Source of the DNA: Stercorarius parasiticus
Lineage: Eukaryota > Chordata > Aves > Charadriiformes > Stercorariidae
Direction: 5' to 3'
Assembly (NCBI GenBank): GCA_013396915.1
Contig: VWZL01000529.1
Coordinates: forward strand, 186,001-250,000
Length of the DNA: 64,000 nucleotides
Part shown: positions 36,901 to 50,949 of the stretch, piece by piece
Layout: every line of letters begins with the position of its first letter
Numbering within the stretch: position 1 is the first letter of the stretch
Translations under genes and position numbers: made by a program
Notes under the pieces: model-generated
The model's input: only the letters and a program-made list of their open reading frames with translations
Told to the model about the DNA's origin: nothing
Databases searched by the model: none

Positions 36901-39900
36901 GCAAAGCTCTACTGAATTTTTATGCATTTAGTTGGTAACTAACACATACTTACCAGGCTATAATATCATTTGCTTATCTCGCCTTTTTTTGGCTTCAGAA
37001 GCAAATAGCACAAAAATAGGTTGGCTTGACTGCGGGAGACAGTTTTGGTGCCAGCCTAGATAATAGCTTTGGCTGCTACTTGCCTACAGATGTTTGTCTA
37101 GGTGATAGGCTTGAAGGTCTGTCTCCCTCCTGAGGGCCCCGTAGGGACTTTTTTGCAGAGGGGCCCAAATAAGTCAGTAGAGATTTCACTGTTCAGTCTG
37201 CTTTCTTGCCATCCTGCAATTCTGAGCACCATCAGAGGTTGCCAGGTTCAGAGGCAACAAGTCTCCTACCAAGCAGGAGTTAGTACAGATGGTCCTTCCA
37301 CCTGCCCTGTTCAGCAAAGGAGGACCCACACTTTGCCCTCTATTCCCTGCAGTGTGGCCTAGCCACCTCAACACAGTCATAAGTAACTATGAATCTGGCC
37401 CGCTATTTTAAAGGTCATTTTCATCCCTTCCTGGTGACAGAGGTCAGTCTGCTTAGCTAATTGCACAGAAAAGCCGCTCTCTGAGTTACGTGCTCTGTAA
37501 GCAAGTCTCATGAACGTGATGAATCACTGAAGGGGAAGAGGCAAGTCTAAAGTAGGGAAGTTTAACAATCTATCGTATCCTTCCCTTAATTAAAGGTTTG
37601 GAGTGAGGCACGTAGATGCGACAAAGAGATAATGAACTCCTCTTTAAAGAAGGGGAGGAAAACCAGCTGCGGGTAGTCTTGGCTTTGAACATGACTGGCA
37701 GAATACTAGCCTGGGACTCAAACCATCCTCTGTGCTTCAGTAGTCCAGGGAGAGCACCTGGTTCCCACTATGATGCTGGTACTTTATTTACCTGTTTATA
37801 TCTGGAGGCCTGTTTCTATTTTCTTGGAATTACATACAATTGAATTTCAGGCCTTCTAGGATTTATATAAAACATTCATCCAGCTGGCAAGTAACAAGAG
37901 GGAAAATAGAAATTCTGCAAAGAACCTTCATATGATTATGCAGGAAGTATAGCAAATGTGTGATATGAATATAGATGCAATCGTAAGAAAGATCTATCTC
38001 TCAAGTGGCTAGAGGTTTATGGGACTGAGACCATCGCTGAAAGTCACTCTGCCAGCTGCTGTGCCTATTGTGAAGGACTCGACCTGCCCTGTTCAGTCTG
38101 ACAGTAACACTTTCATCTTTGCCATTGCTACAGAGGACATGCAGGCAGCCTTTCAGACCTACATTGCCACGGTGACAATTCTTGCAGCGTTCGAAAGACT
38201 GAATGCAGAGATGGGTATGCGTTGATACTCCTCATTTGAGCCTCTTTAAGATGCTTATATCTTCATCGAAGTTTTGCAGTCAGGTTCCACTCCTCTGCTT
38301 ACTAAATCAGGACTTTCCACCTCAACGAAACTTCTTATGGCATTCCCTGCTCTCAAAGGCAAACCGTGGAGGAATCTGTCATTTTTAAAGTTCAAAGGCA
38401 ATGAGAACCTCTTTTGGCAGTTACAGACTGGGACAAGAGCAGCAAGCAGACATTGATGCTGGATACTTCTTAGTGGAGAGGCTTCCTTCTGCCAAGTGCA
38501 AACAAACACACAGATCAGACTGCACAGAGCTGCGATGAAGTCAACTCTTACACCGTTCAGCATCAGCCAAAATAAAATATTTCCTTCCTTTGGAATGCTT
38601 GGAAACAAGAGAGGGAGAAATCATACCCTGTAGAATAAGCGTCCTTCAGATCAGCCCAGACCTCACTTAGTGGTCAGGGCAAAGAAACGGCTCCAATCCT
38701 TCATCCTCTCCCAGGGATGCTCCTGTACCTTTCACAAAGCCTACGGTCTTTACAAGTGTCCTGAAACCAGCATTGCACACACTCAGAATAACTGTGTCTA
38801 TCGTGTTTTAAAAGGGAATTGGTCCCCTTGAGAAACTTCAAACACCACACACACAAAAATAAATTGTACAATAAAACGTTTGCTGTACAAGCAAAGTGAT
38901 ATCAAACACAAGAAATTAGGGGAAAACAGGTTTCAGTAACAAGGCACAGCAATCGTGTTCCTGGTGCCACCACCCACCATGTCTTCTCTGTGGGGACATG
39001 CTTCCCTTTAAAACGGTTGATGCTTAAATGAAATTTCAGATCAACAAAACCCCAGCTCACAACCCCTTTTTGACTTTACTTTTCTCTCTCTCTCTGATAC
39101 TTCAGAAAGACCCTTTTATTTCTCTCTTGCATTTGACATGAAAAACTTGTTTTATAGAAATGCAGATGACGATGGTGGCAGACCTGCACCACATCAAACA
39201 CTGCGGGAGAGCCCTTCGGCTTTTTGTTCCAAGGTTTTGAAAAAAAGTTATATTAATAGAAAGTTTTTGAGGGATGTTTTGTCCTGAAATGTTTTTGCCT
39301 GCAAACAAATATGAAAACAAAGCCCAGAAAGTTTGTAGGTTTTATTGGCAAAAGAGTATTTCAGTGGAAAACATGAAATAAAATATTGGTTTTTTCATTT
39401 TGATCCATTCGATTCCACGGGAAATGTTCCATAAATTGTAATTGCCAGTACCTTCACTGAAATATGACATAAAAAATAATGTAAAAATTAACTACAGAAG
39501 TGAATGTTGGTCTCTGGTATTTTATACTTAAGACTCTTATTGCCTTGGAAGGTAGTATATATTATAGCATCCTGATGAAACACTGCTGTCTTATAAAGAA
39601 AACTGCAGTGCTAAATTTTCCAAACTACCATAAATGTAATTACCTCCTGCTGAGAATCTAAGTGCTTATTCATAGCATCATTACTTTTAGTAATTAAGTC
39701 TGTAATTTCCTTCAGAATATTATTCATTCATTCCTAAACCATAAAAGTTGGGCCAAAAAGTTATATCTGATTGGTCAGCATGTAGAAATCTCATTACATT
39801 TGCTCCATGCCAGAAGATACATTAAATCTTCACCATTTAAAGTACATCAAAGAAACTTCTGAATCCTGCCTGAGCTGGCAGGGAGCGGTGAGGAAGGAGG

Positions 39901-41439
39901 GAGATCCAGTCAAGGGAGCAGGAGGCGGGATGTGTCCGTCCGTCCATCTGAGCGGATTTTAGCAGTGTGCATGAAACCCACTGGCCAGTGAGGACGGCGG
40001 GCACAGACGCGTGTCTTTGCTTTCTTCTCCAGCAGCCAAGTTTCCGACTCTGCAGAAGGCCCGTCAATGTTTGTGGCTATTCTTACTGAATATGGAGAGC
40101 AGAATTTTACTCCCTGCAAATTCTTCCAGCTGAGCTTGCTTGCCCTTCTCAATGCAAGGGATGTTACTCACCTACAGGAACTTCAAGTCAACATAACGCT
40201 TTTCCTTTTGTTGCCTCTTTCTGCCTGTAATATGACACAGAGAAGAGTCGTGAGATGGTAGATAACGCATCTTAATGGTAAGGAAATTTAAGTTAGATTA
40301 ATTTTAATAGCAGAAGCTGCTCCATGCCAGTGCTGTGCAACAGTTGCTGGTGCATACAGCAAAGACATCCCCACGTTATTATGCACGTCGAATGTTAATA
40401 TGATATTTGGTTTTTTTTTTTATTCAACCCAATTTGCTTTCAATTTTTCTCTTCCTTTACATGATTTTTTTTTTTTTTAATTCTGTTAGGAAATAAAAAT
40501 CTTACGGGTTGCTAAGTAACTGTAGCAGTATTGCTGCAGATGTGCAATAGGCATATCTGATTACTATGGTGGTCTTTATTTTTTTAAGTAAAAAAAAAAT
40601 CTTTAAGTAAAATAAACATGATACTGAAAGTAACAATGGCCTGATAAAAGATGGTTTTTATTATCCCAAATGTTTGCAGCCATCTATACATTATATCAGC
40701 TGTAGTAGAAAGTTTTTGGGAGGAGTGGATTATTCTTGGATGGGTTATTTTAGTAGCATCAACCGCCGTAGAACCACCTCTCCCCAGAGATTTATGCACA
40801 CATCAGATATGACATGCAGGCACTCTTGTCACACCTGGCTGCAGCTGAGGTGGGAGAGACTTTCTTCACAGCATACTCATGCTGAAATAGCGTAGGCCAG
40901 AAGTGGCAAGATCATGGAGTCTGATTTTTATCAGTTTCTGTAAACGTTTCTAGATGAGACTTACCAATGGCCAGGTTCTAATATTTCTGCCCATGGAAGC
41001 TGGCAAGTTCCCCTTTGCTTTTGTCAGTAAAGTACTCCAGAGCTTTAGCCAAAGTTTTATGGGAAGGTAATGCAGGTGGCTACCGTAGCAACATGAAATG
41101 TCTCGGCTCATTTGCACAGCTCCTCGCAGGTAGCATGTATGTTATTTGAGTGGCGCAGTTGTCCTTTATGAATTCATTTCCCTGAGCACTGCAGACCGCC
41201 TTGGGTTGGTGGAAGGCAGGAATCCCCACACCAAGCAAAATCTCGCCCATTTCACATCACCCCTTGGCAGATGGGGTGGCATGCAGTTGTTCACTGGCTG
41301 GTCCAGGTGAGGGCTAACAGCTGCCTCCCTTATCAGTTGCTCCTCTGTGTAAGAGAACTGTGCTGTTGAGTGTGAAGTATAAGAGTCAGAATCCTATCAG
41401 TCATTAATTTGGGAGGAAAAGAGCAGAATGCATATGTGA

Positions 41440-42160
41440 CAGCGAATAATTGCCCTACTTATAGATTTCTTTTCAGCATTTACTAATTTGGGTGTGTTTG
41501 ACTTAGTAGCCGCAGCAGGATTTTAATGTAGATTTTTAGCAGTAATTACATATAGACAGACTCTGCTCATAGTGTGGGAGGAAGAGAAGAGTTGTAATTG
41601 TTGACATTATTCAAAACTAACCCATGACATTTTAAAGATGTGGATATTGTGTTAATATTTAATTTATTGTAGCTAGGTTAGGAAGGTTCCATTTATTTGG
41701 CTTTTTGTGTTCAGTTTAATCAAATGTGTCCATTAAGTGCAGGATGTGGTATTTGAATTCTTTTAGGGTGTGCTTGCAGGAGATGATTGATTTTTACCTG
41801 TGTTTGCAGAGAGTGAAGGAGTTTGCCCATGTAATCTCCAAAAAGGTCAAATCTTGACTTAATAAATGTATGATTCAGGAACATAAAGCTCATTCTTTAG
41901 GACATCACATTAATATTTCTTGGGGTCTGGATACTACAAAGACCTGCTAATTAGCTACAGAGTCTTTTGTGTATCGGTTAAACTGGCTTTAATCCAGTTT
42001 CGCTCAAGAGGGATTAAAATTGCTCCCATTATGATAAATCTGCTAAGCAGGGGACTCATATTCCCATTAATTCCTATGGCTCAGATTAGTGCGTAGGTAC
42101 ATCTTTCTGCCATGACTAATAGCTAGTGGCAGTCGACATTTTTAACAGATTCAGCAAAGA
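41440..42160. promoter_or_regulatory. Candidate conserved noncoding element cluster (motif-based guess)
   Basis: A stretch free of repeats. It contains the perfect palindrome GCTAATTAGC (41946-41955) and the 7-bp inverted repeat AAACTGG/CCAGTTT around a TTTAATCC bicoid-type core (41980-42000). A second GGATTAA follows near 42011, with CATTAATTCC near 42066. Spacing and base composition resemble a homeobox-responsive enhancer. This is inference only. Confidence 0.35.
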
Positions 42161-45100
42161 ATATTTCTAAGGAGAATCATCCCCTATTTCTGACAGCAGA
42201 GTAAGAACTAGGCGGCAGTCAGGGAGCCCAGCAGGAGCTACGCAGCTGCATCCGGAAGAGGAGGCACCAACTGTCCCACCCCGCGCAGGACTCACCCTCT
42301 GCAGGAAGGGAGCAAAGACCAGAAACCTGGGCTAGGAGTTGCCTGAAGGAAACAATCCCAGATGCAGAGCTAAAAGTCAGTCCAAATTTTCAAACTACAG
42401 AAAAAATGAGGATGGCTACTGAGACGATGACAGAAAAGCAACGCTGAAAGCGGAGCAGGGAGAACAGGCTACTGTCTGAGTAAAGGGCTACTATGCACAG
42501 CTATAGTTGCAGTACTGCCTAGGTGAGGGAGGAGATGTCTATAGATAGTGCAAGGCAATAGGGTACGAACATCACCAGGCTGAACTGAGCCTGTAAATCC
42601 ACAAGACTCAGTCTGGATCTGGTCCAGAATGAGTGCAGCTATATTTGCATAGTGCCAGCCCTAATCAAGTATACCCTGCTTCTGGAGTCCGTTCAGTTGT
42701 TTCTCAAATACCTTTGATTACAGAGTTAGTGGGTTGGGAAAGATAAGATTAGGCAAAGCACCTAGTATTCTCAATATTTTTGTAAAGTGGAAAAGAGAAC
42801 GCATGCAGTGTAACAGCTGAAAAAAGACTTGGTGCCCTGGTAGAAAATTCCTAGAATGAGTGGGCTTAGAAACACTTGCAACTAAAAGCTCATGCCTTAT
42901 GTTGAGGGAAGAAGCCACAGAGTCAAAATTGGATTGAAAAAATAAGGGTGGAAAGGGCCCAAAAAAGAATCACTTGGCGCAGAAGGACTCTTAGCAGAAT
43001 CACCCTTTTTTTTTCCCCCCAAAGAAATGTGGAGACTGTTCCCAGGCATGCCACTAAAATGTGTAAAGCAATGTGGGGATGAGGGTATGTTTGGTCAGCC
43101 CCAGCTGATCCTGCTTCTTGTCATTGTAGGTGGTGATACGGGACCAAGGTGGGGACGATGATGAGGAGGCAGGCTCATGTCTCATGGGGACGCTGAGGTG
43201 AAGGAAGGAAAGTAAGTGCATATGTATGTTTGAGGAAATTGAAGAGAATGCACTCAAATGTAACCGTAGTAGACCAGCTTAAATCTCAGAGGCACTTTCT
43301 GGACTAGTCAGTAAGAGATAAGTATTGATGGAACTTGGCTGACCTTGAACCAACAGAAACTTCTTTGTTTTCATAGAGCACATAGCATCTGATAACAGAG
43401 TGATTCAGCTGAAGAACTTTGCACCTCTACGCAGTATCGTCAACATTGTGGTAAGTCTGGAGGGATAATGAGATTTTAAAAAGTACTTGGATGCAGCTGT
43501 GGGAATCTTAACTCCTGTAATTGTTTTGTTTGTTTTTCCTCCTGACAGGTATTATTCTAAAATAGAAAAATATTATTTCATAAAGCCTCATTTAAACCCC
43601 ATGCCCCGAATCTTCAGGACTCTCGTCTCTCAGTGAAAGGGAGAATAATGGGCAGAGAGCTAAACCATCTGCATAAACTATTTACCCGAACTCCTGATGG
43701 GGTAAAACCACAGAGAATAAAGTGCTCTCTGCTCTTGGTTATTGGCACACAGGGAAAAGGCAGCCACCGGAAAGCTTCATTTGCATCAATACTCAACTCA
43801 GCACTTCCCCACAGATGCTTTTGAGCCACCATAACAGGAAGCAAATTAAAAACTGGTTTGGATAGTGAAGCTGAACTTAATGTAGAGTTCAGTTTAGAGT
43901 CCTTCTCTGGAAGGACTCTCCAAAAAAAGTGAAGGTTGTTCCAGAAGCTAAAGAGAGTGATAGCAAATTTGGATTAGCTCCACGAGGGCCTCCTTTTCCC
44001 CGGAGCTAAACAGAGCTGAAATAGCCACCAGTAACTGAAGTGAAGGGCAGGGTCGGGCAGCGTTCCCAAGGGACTGAAGCCTCTCCACGAGCCCTCTTGG
44101 ATGGTACTACGCAATGAAAACCAGACAACAGCCAGAGAAGAGGTGGCTAACAGCATACGCACCCGCTGCATGCTCTTTCCGTGAGTGAGGAATCAAAATA
44201 ATGAACTACTTCTAAAACTAGCTTAAGGGAATATATTGTGTATCACCATAAACACGTTGCTGGGAGCAGTGTTCAGGCTGAAGCTCTGTTTCTCTAATAA
44301 TGATAATCTCTCTCTTCCCACACTCCAAGAATCTAGGGCTTGGAAGTGGGGAACAATTTTTAAAGGTTCTCAGGGGATATATTTAGTGGTTCCAGAAATT
44401 CTAGCTGGGGGATTGAACTAAAGGTATACGCTAAGAACCCAGAAATACATTGAACTGGTCTTTTTCTGATTATTCCAATGAGCTAGGGGAGAGCTTATAC
44501 AATTTGAAGCTTTTATTTCTTGCTAACACATGTTCACGCACACAATGGCATTCTGCTGAATTGTATCCAGAAAATTAATTATTCTTCAGAAGGATTTTGG
44601 CTTCCTCTGAGGACAGTCTCTACTTTTTTGCATTAGAGAAATCTTTTTGTCTTTGTTTAACAAATAGGTGCAGTGGGGAAATACTTGCCTGGGAAATTCC
44701 TGGAGGGAATAAGATGCACAAAGATCTTGATGCTGCAGCCCAAGATAAATAGGACATTGTAATACTCTTAGCAAATGAAAATGCAAATCGCAGCAAAGTA
44801 GAGGAGGAAAAAACCTATTCCCTGGCCTGAGCATTCAGAGAAAGGGAGTGGGACTGGGAGGTGTCTGACAAGCACATTATTTGCAGTCTCCTGCTAATTG
44901 AGTGTTATCTGAATTGCTTGCGGCTGTCATTCCATGACCAAATTGTATTTGTAGAAATGCCAGTAGTTTCAGAGAGATGACGCACTTACCAGAAAAAATT
45001 GTGAGCACTGTAGGGAGACAACAAGCAAATGGTAACTGATGGAAGAGATGTCCAGGAGGACTCCTTGTGCTTATCAGGAGTTGTCCTTAAAACCTAATCA

Positions 45101-45289
45101 GTGTGGTGTTAATTTATCAGTTACAGCTAAAGAATCTAACTGGAGTTTTCTTTGTTTGCGTGTGTGAGTTCAACTTACCAGTGTGCTTGGCCTTCTCTGC
45201 CACCTAGCAATGAACTACCACCTAAGCAATGAGATTTAGGTGAGGCCAATGCAGAAAGGTAGCTGGCAAAGAGGGAAGTATTTTTAAAA

Positions 45290-45605
45290 GGACTCAAGAG
45301 GTAGGCATACAAATCTATGAGATTTAGGAAGCAGAAAAAAAAACCAAACCCAAAGGTTAAAACAAATAGGGTGAGGGAAGAAGAGATGTGGAAACAATAA
45401 AGGAAGAAATCTGAGAAAAGGTGTAGAAAGAGGAATAAGAGAGAAGGAAAGAAGGATTGTAAAACAGAGGATAAGTCTGGATCATAGAGGGACAAATATA
45501 GTTATTCAGAGAACAAATAGAGAATGGTATGAGGAAAGAGACTAAAATAAGAGAAAAACGTGAAAATGAGAAAATAAAAACAAATTAACAACAAACTAGA
45601 ATTAT
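45290..45605. repeat. Purine-rich low-complexity tract
   Basis: About 315 bases with strong A/G bias on the + strand (repeated GAGAAAG, GGAAGAA and AATAAGAGA-type words) and few pyrimidines. It is not a perfect tandem repeat. Its complement yields a false Phe/Leu/Ser-rich frame. Confidence 0.7.
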
Positions 45606-47866
45606 GGAATGAATAAAAGCCATACCTAACACTGTGCTCAGCGAATGTTTCATGCTATTTGTCTTAGGCTTTCTGATGAAACTGTATTATCATAAACCAT
45701 AAAGCCTTCATGTGCCATTGATTCACAGTGATGTGGATCCTTGTAGCAAGACGCTGTATGTAACCGCTCTCAAAAATGCTTTGCCTTCAAGCAGGTGTGT
45801 TGCCATGTTGTGATCCTCAAATGCAGCTTGAGGGTGCAAAGCTACCTTTCAGATGCCCCCAAAAGCATTTTTCTCTTTCTCTCCTCCATCTGTCTTTGGC
45901 TGCTACTAAATCACAGATTTGTGACAAATGTGTGAGTCTGAAGGACCCCTGCAAAATAACTACATCTCCATAATTCATACTTCTATTTAGCAGATACAGT
46001 TTAACAAGTCTTCTGGCACATATAATTTTACTCCTTGTAGGTTGTAGGAAAATCTTATGTATATTTTTAACTCTTTTAATGACATTGAAATATATGTTCG
46101 TGTTTATATTCAACTAGAGATCATTTCATTTCCACAGTTTCTCCTTCGGGGAAAAGCACAGTTTTATGGAGACGGAGCAATACAAATGACTGCACCCAAC
46201 ATATTCTCTTTCAAATTTCTACTGTGTGGATACCGCGTAGGTGCTTTGGAAAACAAAACTGCAAATACTCCAAATTCTCCAAAAAGTCAGATATTCGTTG
46301 TGGCGTCCCGCTGCTAGCAACGCCACTTGCCAGCTGTCAAAGCCCGTGATGTATTGTGTAGCCTGTGATGCTTTTGCCGTGGTTTCTTGATTGGGCACTG
46401 CAATCAGCACGGCATTGGTGATTCTGCTCCTGCCTTCAGTTACAGCGTCTGCAGACACACGGGTGCGCACACGCCGGCTCCGGCCATACCAGGGCCACCC
46501 TATTTTCAAAAGCGTTAATCATTGCAGAAGAGCAAGGAGGGTAATTGAAGTCCTGTGGGCATTTGAAATAGCTCAGCCCCACTCTATACTGTGAAGGCTG
46601 CCAAGCTTTATGTGTTTATGAGACAAGTAGAAAATGTGGCTTGAATAGAGCGTGTGGGGAGAGAGAAATAGATCAAAAGCCACTTTCAGCACGTGGCACC
46701 TTTTTCAAAGTGCTGACTAGCAGCTTGTGTTTAGACAGTAATTTGGGGCTGAGAGGATACTTTCAGATCTTACCTAGCTGAGAAGAATATGATGGTGTGG
46801 CGAAGAAGGTTTCACTGCTGACTACCTTGATGGCTCTCCTGCTTTCCAGCAGTGCTAATCTAGGAGGCTTGGGGACCTTCCGGGACACATAGATACCAAC
46901 TTTATGATAACAAAGGTCCAAAAAGGGAGTGACTTGACTCAATAGCGCTGTTTTTGCCCGAATCATGGGCTCATTCATTTCTATGCTTTTACAAATTAGG
47001 TTCATTTTAGGTGTGTTATCTCACCCTTGAAGACTCCCAGCAGGTACCGTTGGTGTGGAGTCATTTAGAAGATGACCTCTACCACAGATTTATGCAGATA
47101 AATTCAATAATGTAAAAACCCCCATAGAAGCTGCTGCATGGAGCTGTATGTGCTTTAGATGATCCCAGAGAACAGTGCTACTTACAAGCCACAACGGACG
47201 TATAATGTCTCCCAGATAATGGGAAATTGCTCCCATTCTAGAGAGGTCATGTCAGAAATCCCAAACAAACCATATCATGGAAAATAAAAAGAAAACCCAC
47301 AAGTGGGAATGGTTTCTAAAGTGAAAATGGGTAGCAGTTTTTTGAATGTCAGTAAGAATGAGGGAAAGAGTTGCATATGTCTTCACAGTTGCTGAACACT
47401 GTGAGAAGAAGCAGGGAAGAACCTAAAAAAAACATCTACCAGAGCTTTGAGGAACTTTGTGGTGTCTAACATACCTGTCCTTCTTGAAGAAGACATGGTA
47501 TAATCACCTTGGAACCAGTGACAGATCACAGTTTGGTCACTGCAGCAATACAAAAAAATAAAACACAAAAGGAAGAGTATGATGCAGTTCAGATATATAT
47601 GCCCTGAAGCCCTGGCTGTTTTAAATCACACACACAATTCAGCTTAAAAGGAATGGCCCTATTCATATAAATGCAGCAGAAAGTGTCCATTAAAAGAAAT
47701 GAAATGTAATGATAAGCTCTGCCTACTATTATGACCAAACTGACTTCTTAATCTACACTATGATTTATGTTCACATAAGGTTTCAGCCAAGCCATTTATT
47801 TTATCTCCTCTTCTGCTGTTACGAGAAAGAACCAGGAAGATCGGCTACAATTTTCTCTCATTTTAG

Positions 47867-48555
47867 ACAAAAGCAATCCCAATGGCTGTGGCCTGAAGGG
47901 AAGAGCTGCCCTCCTGCCAGAAGAGGAGGAGGACTGTTGACATCTTGCGGCAGGAGAGGAGCAAAGGGTCGGCTCTGAGATGCACAGTTTGCTGCCGGTG
48001 TTACAGGTGAGATATTTCTCTTAGTAATAAACAGACTTATCCTGATGTGAGTGAAATTGTGTATACTGAGCGTAAGTCTGGGCAAAGCAGCTTATTTAGG
48101 GTGCAAAAGCTGTAGACTGACAAGGGAGGATAGGAAGTCTATTCAATAAGTTTCCTTTGACTAGCAAAAGACCCCTGTGCAGTCGTGCATGTTACAGGCA
48201 CTCTTGCTGGAGAGCAGAGGGAACCGTGGAGCAGGCACCATTAACAGAGCTGCAGTGATTACTCCCATGAGCTTGGAGCTGCAAAGGCCCTTTGGAGCAA
48301 CAGGGCAGGCGAGGCAAGTGGCTGGAGGCACCACCGGAGACAGCAAATGATGATCAGCTTGGACCCGTGGAGCTTCAGGAGCTGGAGGCCTCGCTCCTCA
48401 GCAGCGTGGGCAACACGTTCCCCAGCCTGACAGCCATAACCTGCAAGACTGAGGTGCTACCATGGGATGAGGCCACAGGACCCAGATGAAAAAAAAAAAA
48501 AGGACTTCATATTATATACTTGTATTTTTTGAAATAAATGGTTATTTATTGTGTA
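47867..48555 (+). ncRNA. Possible two-exon noncoding transcript
   Basis: The sequence offers an acceptor TTTTCTCTCATTTTAG, a 140-base segment ending ...GTTACAG|GTGAGA (47867-48006), and a second acceptor TTTCCTTTGACTAG at 48164. A GC-richer segment then runs to AATAAA at 48533-48538 with GU-rich TTATTGTGTACT after it. A run of 13 A sits at about 48489-48501. An open frame of 65 codons (48292-48489) has no domain I know. Alternatively the A-run marks the tail of a retroposed fragment. Confidence is low without transcripts. Confidence 0.25.
48533..48538 (+). terminator. Poly(A) signal AATAAA with GU-rich downstream sequence
   Basis: AATAAA followed by GGTTATTTATTGTGTAC. It would end the candidate noncoding transcript, if that exists. 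Confidence 0.35.
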
Positions 48556-50949
48556 CTATCCTATCACCCCATTAGAGCTTCTTCCTTCCCCCTTCAGTGA
48601 AATACTGTTCTAATATTTGAGTTCATCTGTCACTTACAAGTGGGAATAATTAGTTCAGTTTTCTATTTCCAGGTTTCAGGGTATATATTTAAACTAGTGT
48701 TTATTAGAAACTCCTGAAGTTTGAATCCAGCCCTTTTTGTTGTCAGTAAAAGCCTGACAGAAGGGTTGTATTCCCCCATCTTCATAAATACAACATTTCC
48801 TGAAATATTTTGCAGTTAACGTTTGGATATTAAGCCCTAATAAATGCTCAGAAAAGTGTGAGAAGTTCCATATGCTGCCATGTACTTCCATGTACTGCAG
48901 GGCATCGCTGAATCTTCAAATTTCTTCTTATTTAAATTTTATGTGCTGATACCTCTCTTCTTATTACCACTTGCATGCGCGCTCTACTTATTTCTAACAT
49001 ATATTCGGTCATCAATTGCCTTGAAGCTGTTTGTAGCGCCCAGCATTATGTTAAATGCCCCTGCCATACTCAAAAGAGTGGCTCGTCTTTCAGTGAAGAC
49101 TTTACAACGTCTAGAATGAGGCACCAGAAAGACAGCAAGTGATTGGCAACCTGAGATGAATTTGTGTGAGAGGGCTGCGTTCCTCCCGCCTGCCTCCCCG
49201 TGGGGTCAGGGATACAATGGGTAGAGGTGCTCGACATACATCTTCCTGAACCTAAGTGTGGGTGCTTGGCAGGATATTCTTCACAGGGACCCCTGATGAC
49301 TTTGAGACGCTTTCTTGCTCTTGCGCTGAAATACTTTGGAGTTACTCATTTTGAAGCATGAGACTCAGCTCATTTGTTCCAACTTTCCTTTAAAGAGGAG
49401 CAGAAAGCATGAAATATAGCTTCCTGTGTCTCCCCTGGATACCAGCTATTGCTTGTAGGAGAAATTAAATAGATTGCATTTTCATTTTTGCAGTCTAAAA
49501 TGGCTGATGGGACATTCAGAGGTGGTAGTTATTTAAGCTATGCTAAATTGCAAAAAATAGGAGAAAAAAAATTGCAACTTAACAGAAGTCACTGATAGTT
49601 CACGTATGATTTTTTAGTGCACCCGCTATTGGTTTAACTTACTGTTATTTTTCGTTTAAATACACATGACTTACTGTATTAGTAGTATGTGAAAATATAT
49701 GCCTTGTTCTTCCTTAGAAAGGCAAAGTTTCTCTCAACACTCCTATCTGTAGTCTCTGCTTACTTTACATTTGGACCCTGACATATAAACCTTACATTGT
49801 GTTTTGCAGTGTTAATCAAGACACTCCTTTGTGAAGCTGTATTTCTGTAAAGGCCTCTACCATGTACTAATTTCACAGCAGAGGATGCTTGTCTGTTATT
49901 TAGATCACCATACTTTTCTAGCCCATTTTCCAATGTTGAAGTTTCTAAGTAATCATCTGTTACTTCAAATAATGTAAAAATAGCATGTCATTACCATTAA
50001 GCACCAACTGCAAGGATTTAATTTTAAACCATTTCTCCTTCCTCTGACTGAAGAAATGCCTCTGTGATAATTTCTAACCTTTCATCAGCGTAATTGCTAA
50101 ATAATTAACAACGGTTAAATGATGAGAACCTGAGAGATTTGAAAATTATTACTGAAGGATGTATTTCACTGGAGCAATGACCTATACGAATCTGTTTCAA
50201 AATAAAAGCAGTGTATATTCACCAGCAGTGGCAGCACCAATTCTTTATATTTGCTAGATGTTCTGATATATGCGCTTATGCCTTAGTCACTTACAGCTGC
50301 CCCTGGTCCTACATCAAGGCGTAAAGACCCATCTCACTGCAAAGAACTACTTGCGTGCTGCGGCTGAGCTCTGCTTCTCCAAGGTTACTTCATAATGCTT
50401 TGCATGTCTTCATTTCCACTAATGCAAATTACTTATTCCACAGAATAAGCCGTGGAAAACAATGTAAAGGCTCTGTAATCCCTTTCTATTTTTGTAGCAG
50501 ATATTGAGTACTTCCTTGCTTCCGTTCACCGAGCTGATTAGCATGCTGAGTTTTTCTGCAGTTTCTCCGCTCTTCTCAATGAGCTCCATGTGCTCATTTT
50601 GGATATGTCTTTTATACACCCTTTAGGAGCTGACAGTCACCAGCCCCTCCATCCTGTCCCATCTCTGTGAGTCATGGGGATTTACTCACTCTCCTTTCTC
50701 TCCTAACTTGGGTACGCTTAGAGGCTGCACACAGATCTGCTGGGATCCTGATGACCTGCTAATCTAGGTGCCACCAACACGTGGGTCCTTATATCCTCTC
50801 CCGCCCTTTGTTCCAGGCACTCCCATTCATTCTCCACTCACCTCAATCTTAACATTCCTACTGCAACTCTCTACGTAACAAAGGTAGACACACGGGAAGG
50901 AACTCCAGGTATTTATTGGTGGGGGTAGGAGAGCAAGGGTAGGAGAAAA

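Larger units (their letters stand above)
33432..50949. other. Long intergenic stretch with candidate regulatory elements
   Basis: About 17.5 kb without a supportable coding exon or recognised transposon. Separate entries describe candidate regulatory segments at 33.7 and 41.4-42.1 kb, the purine-rich tract near 45.3 kb and the possible transcript at 47.9-48.6 kb. T-runs occur at 40410-40421 and 40465-40480. Confidence 0.5.

Noticed and set aside
45175..45495. 106-codon antisense Phe/Leu/Ser-rich frame resembling a membrane protein
   Set aside because: It is the complement of the purine-rich tract, and its hydrophobicity is a composition artefact.
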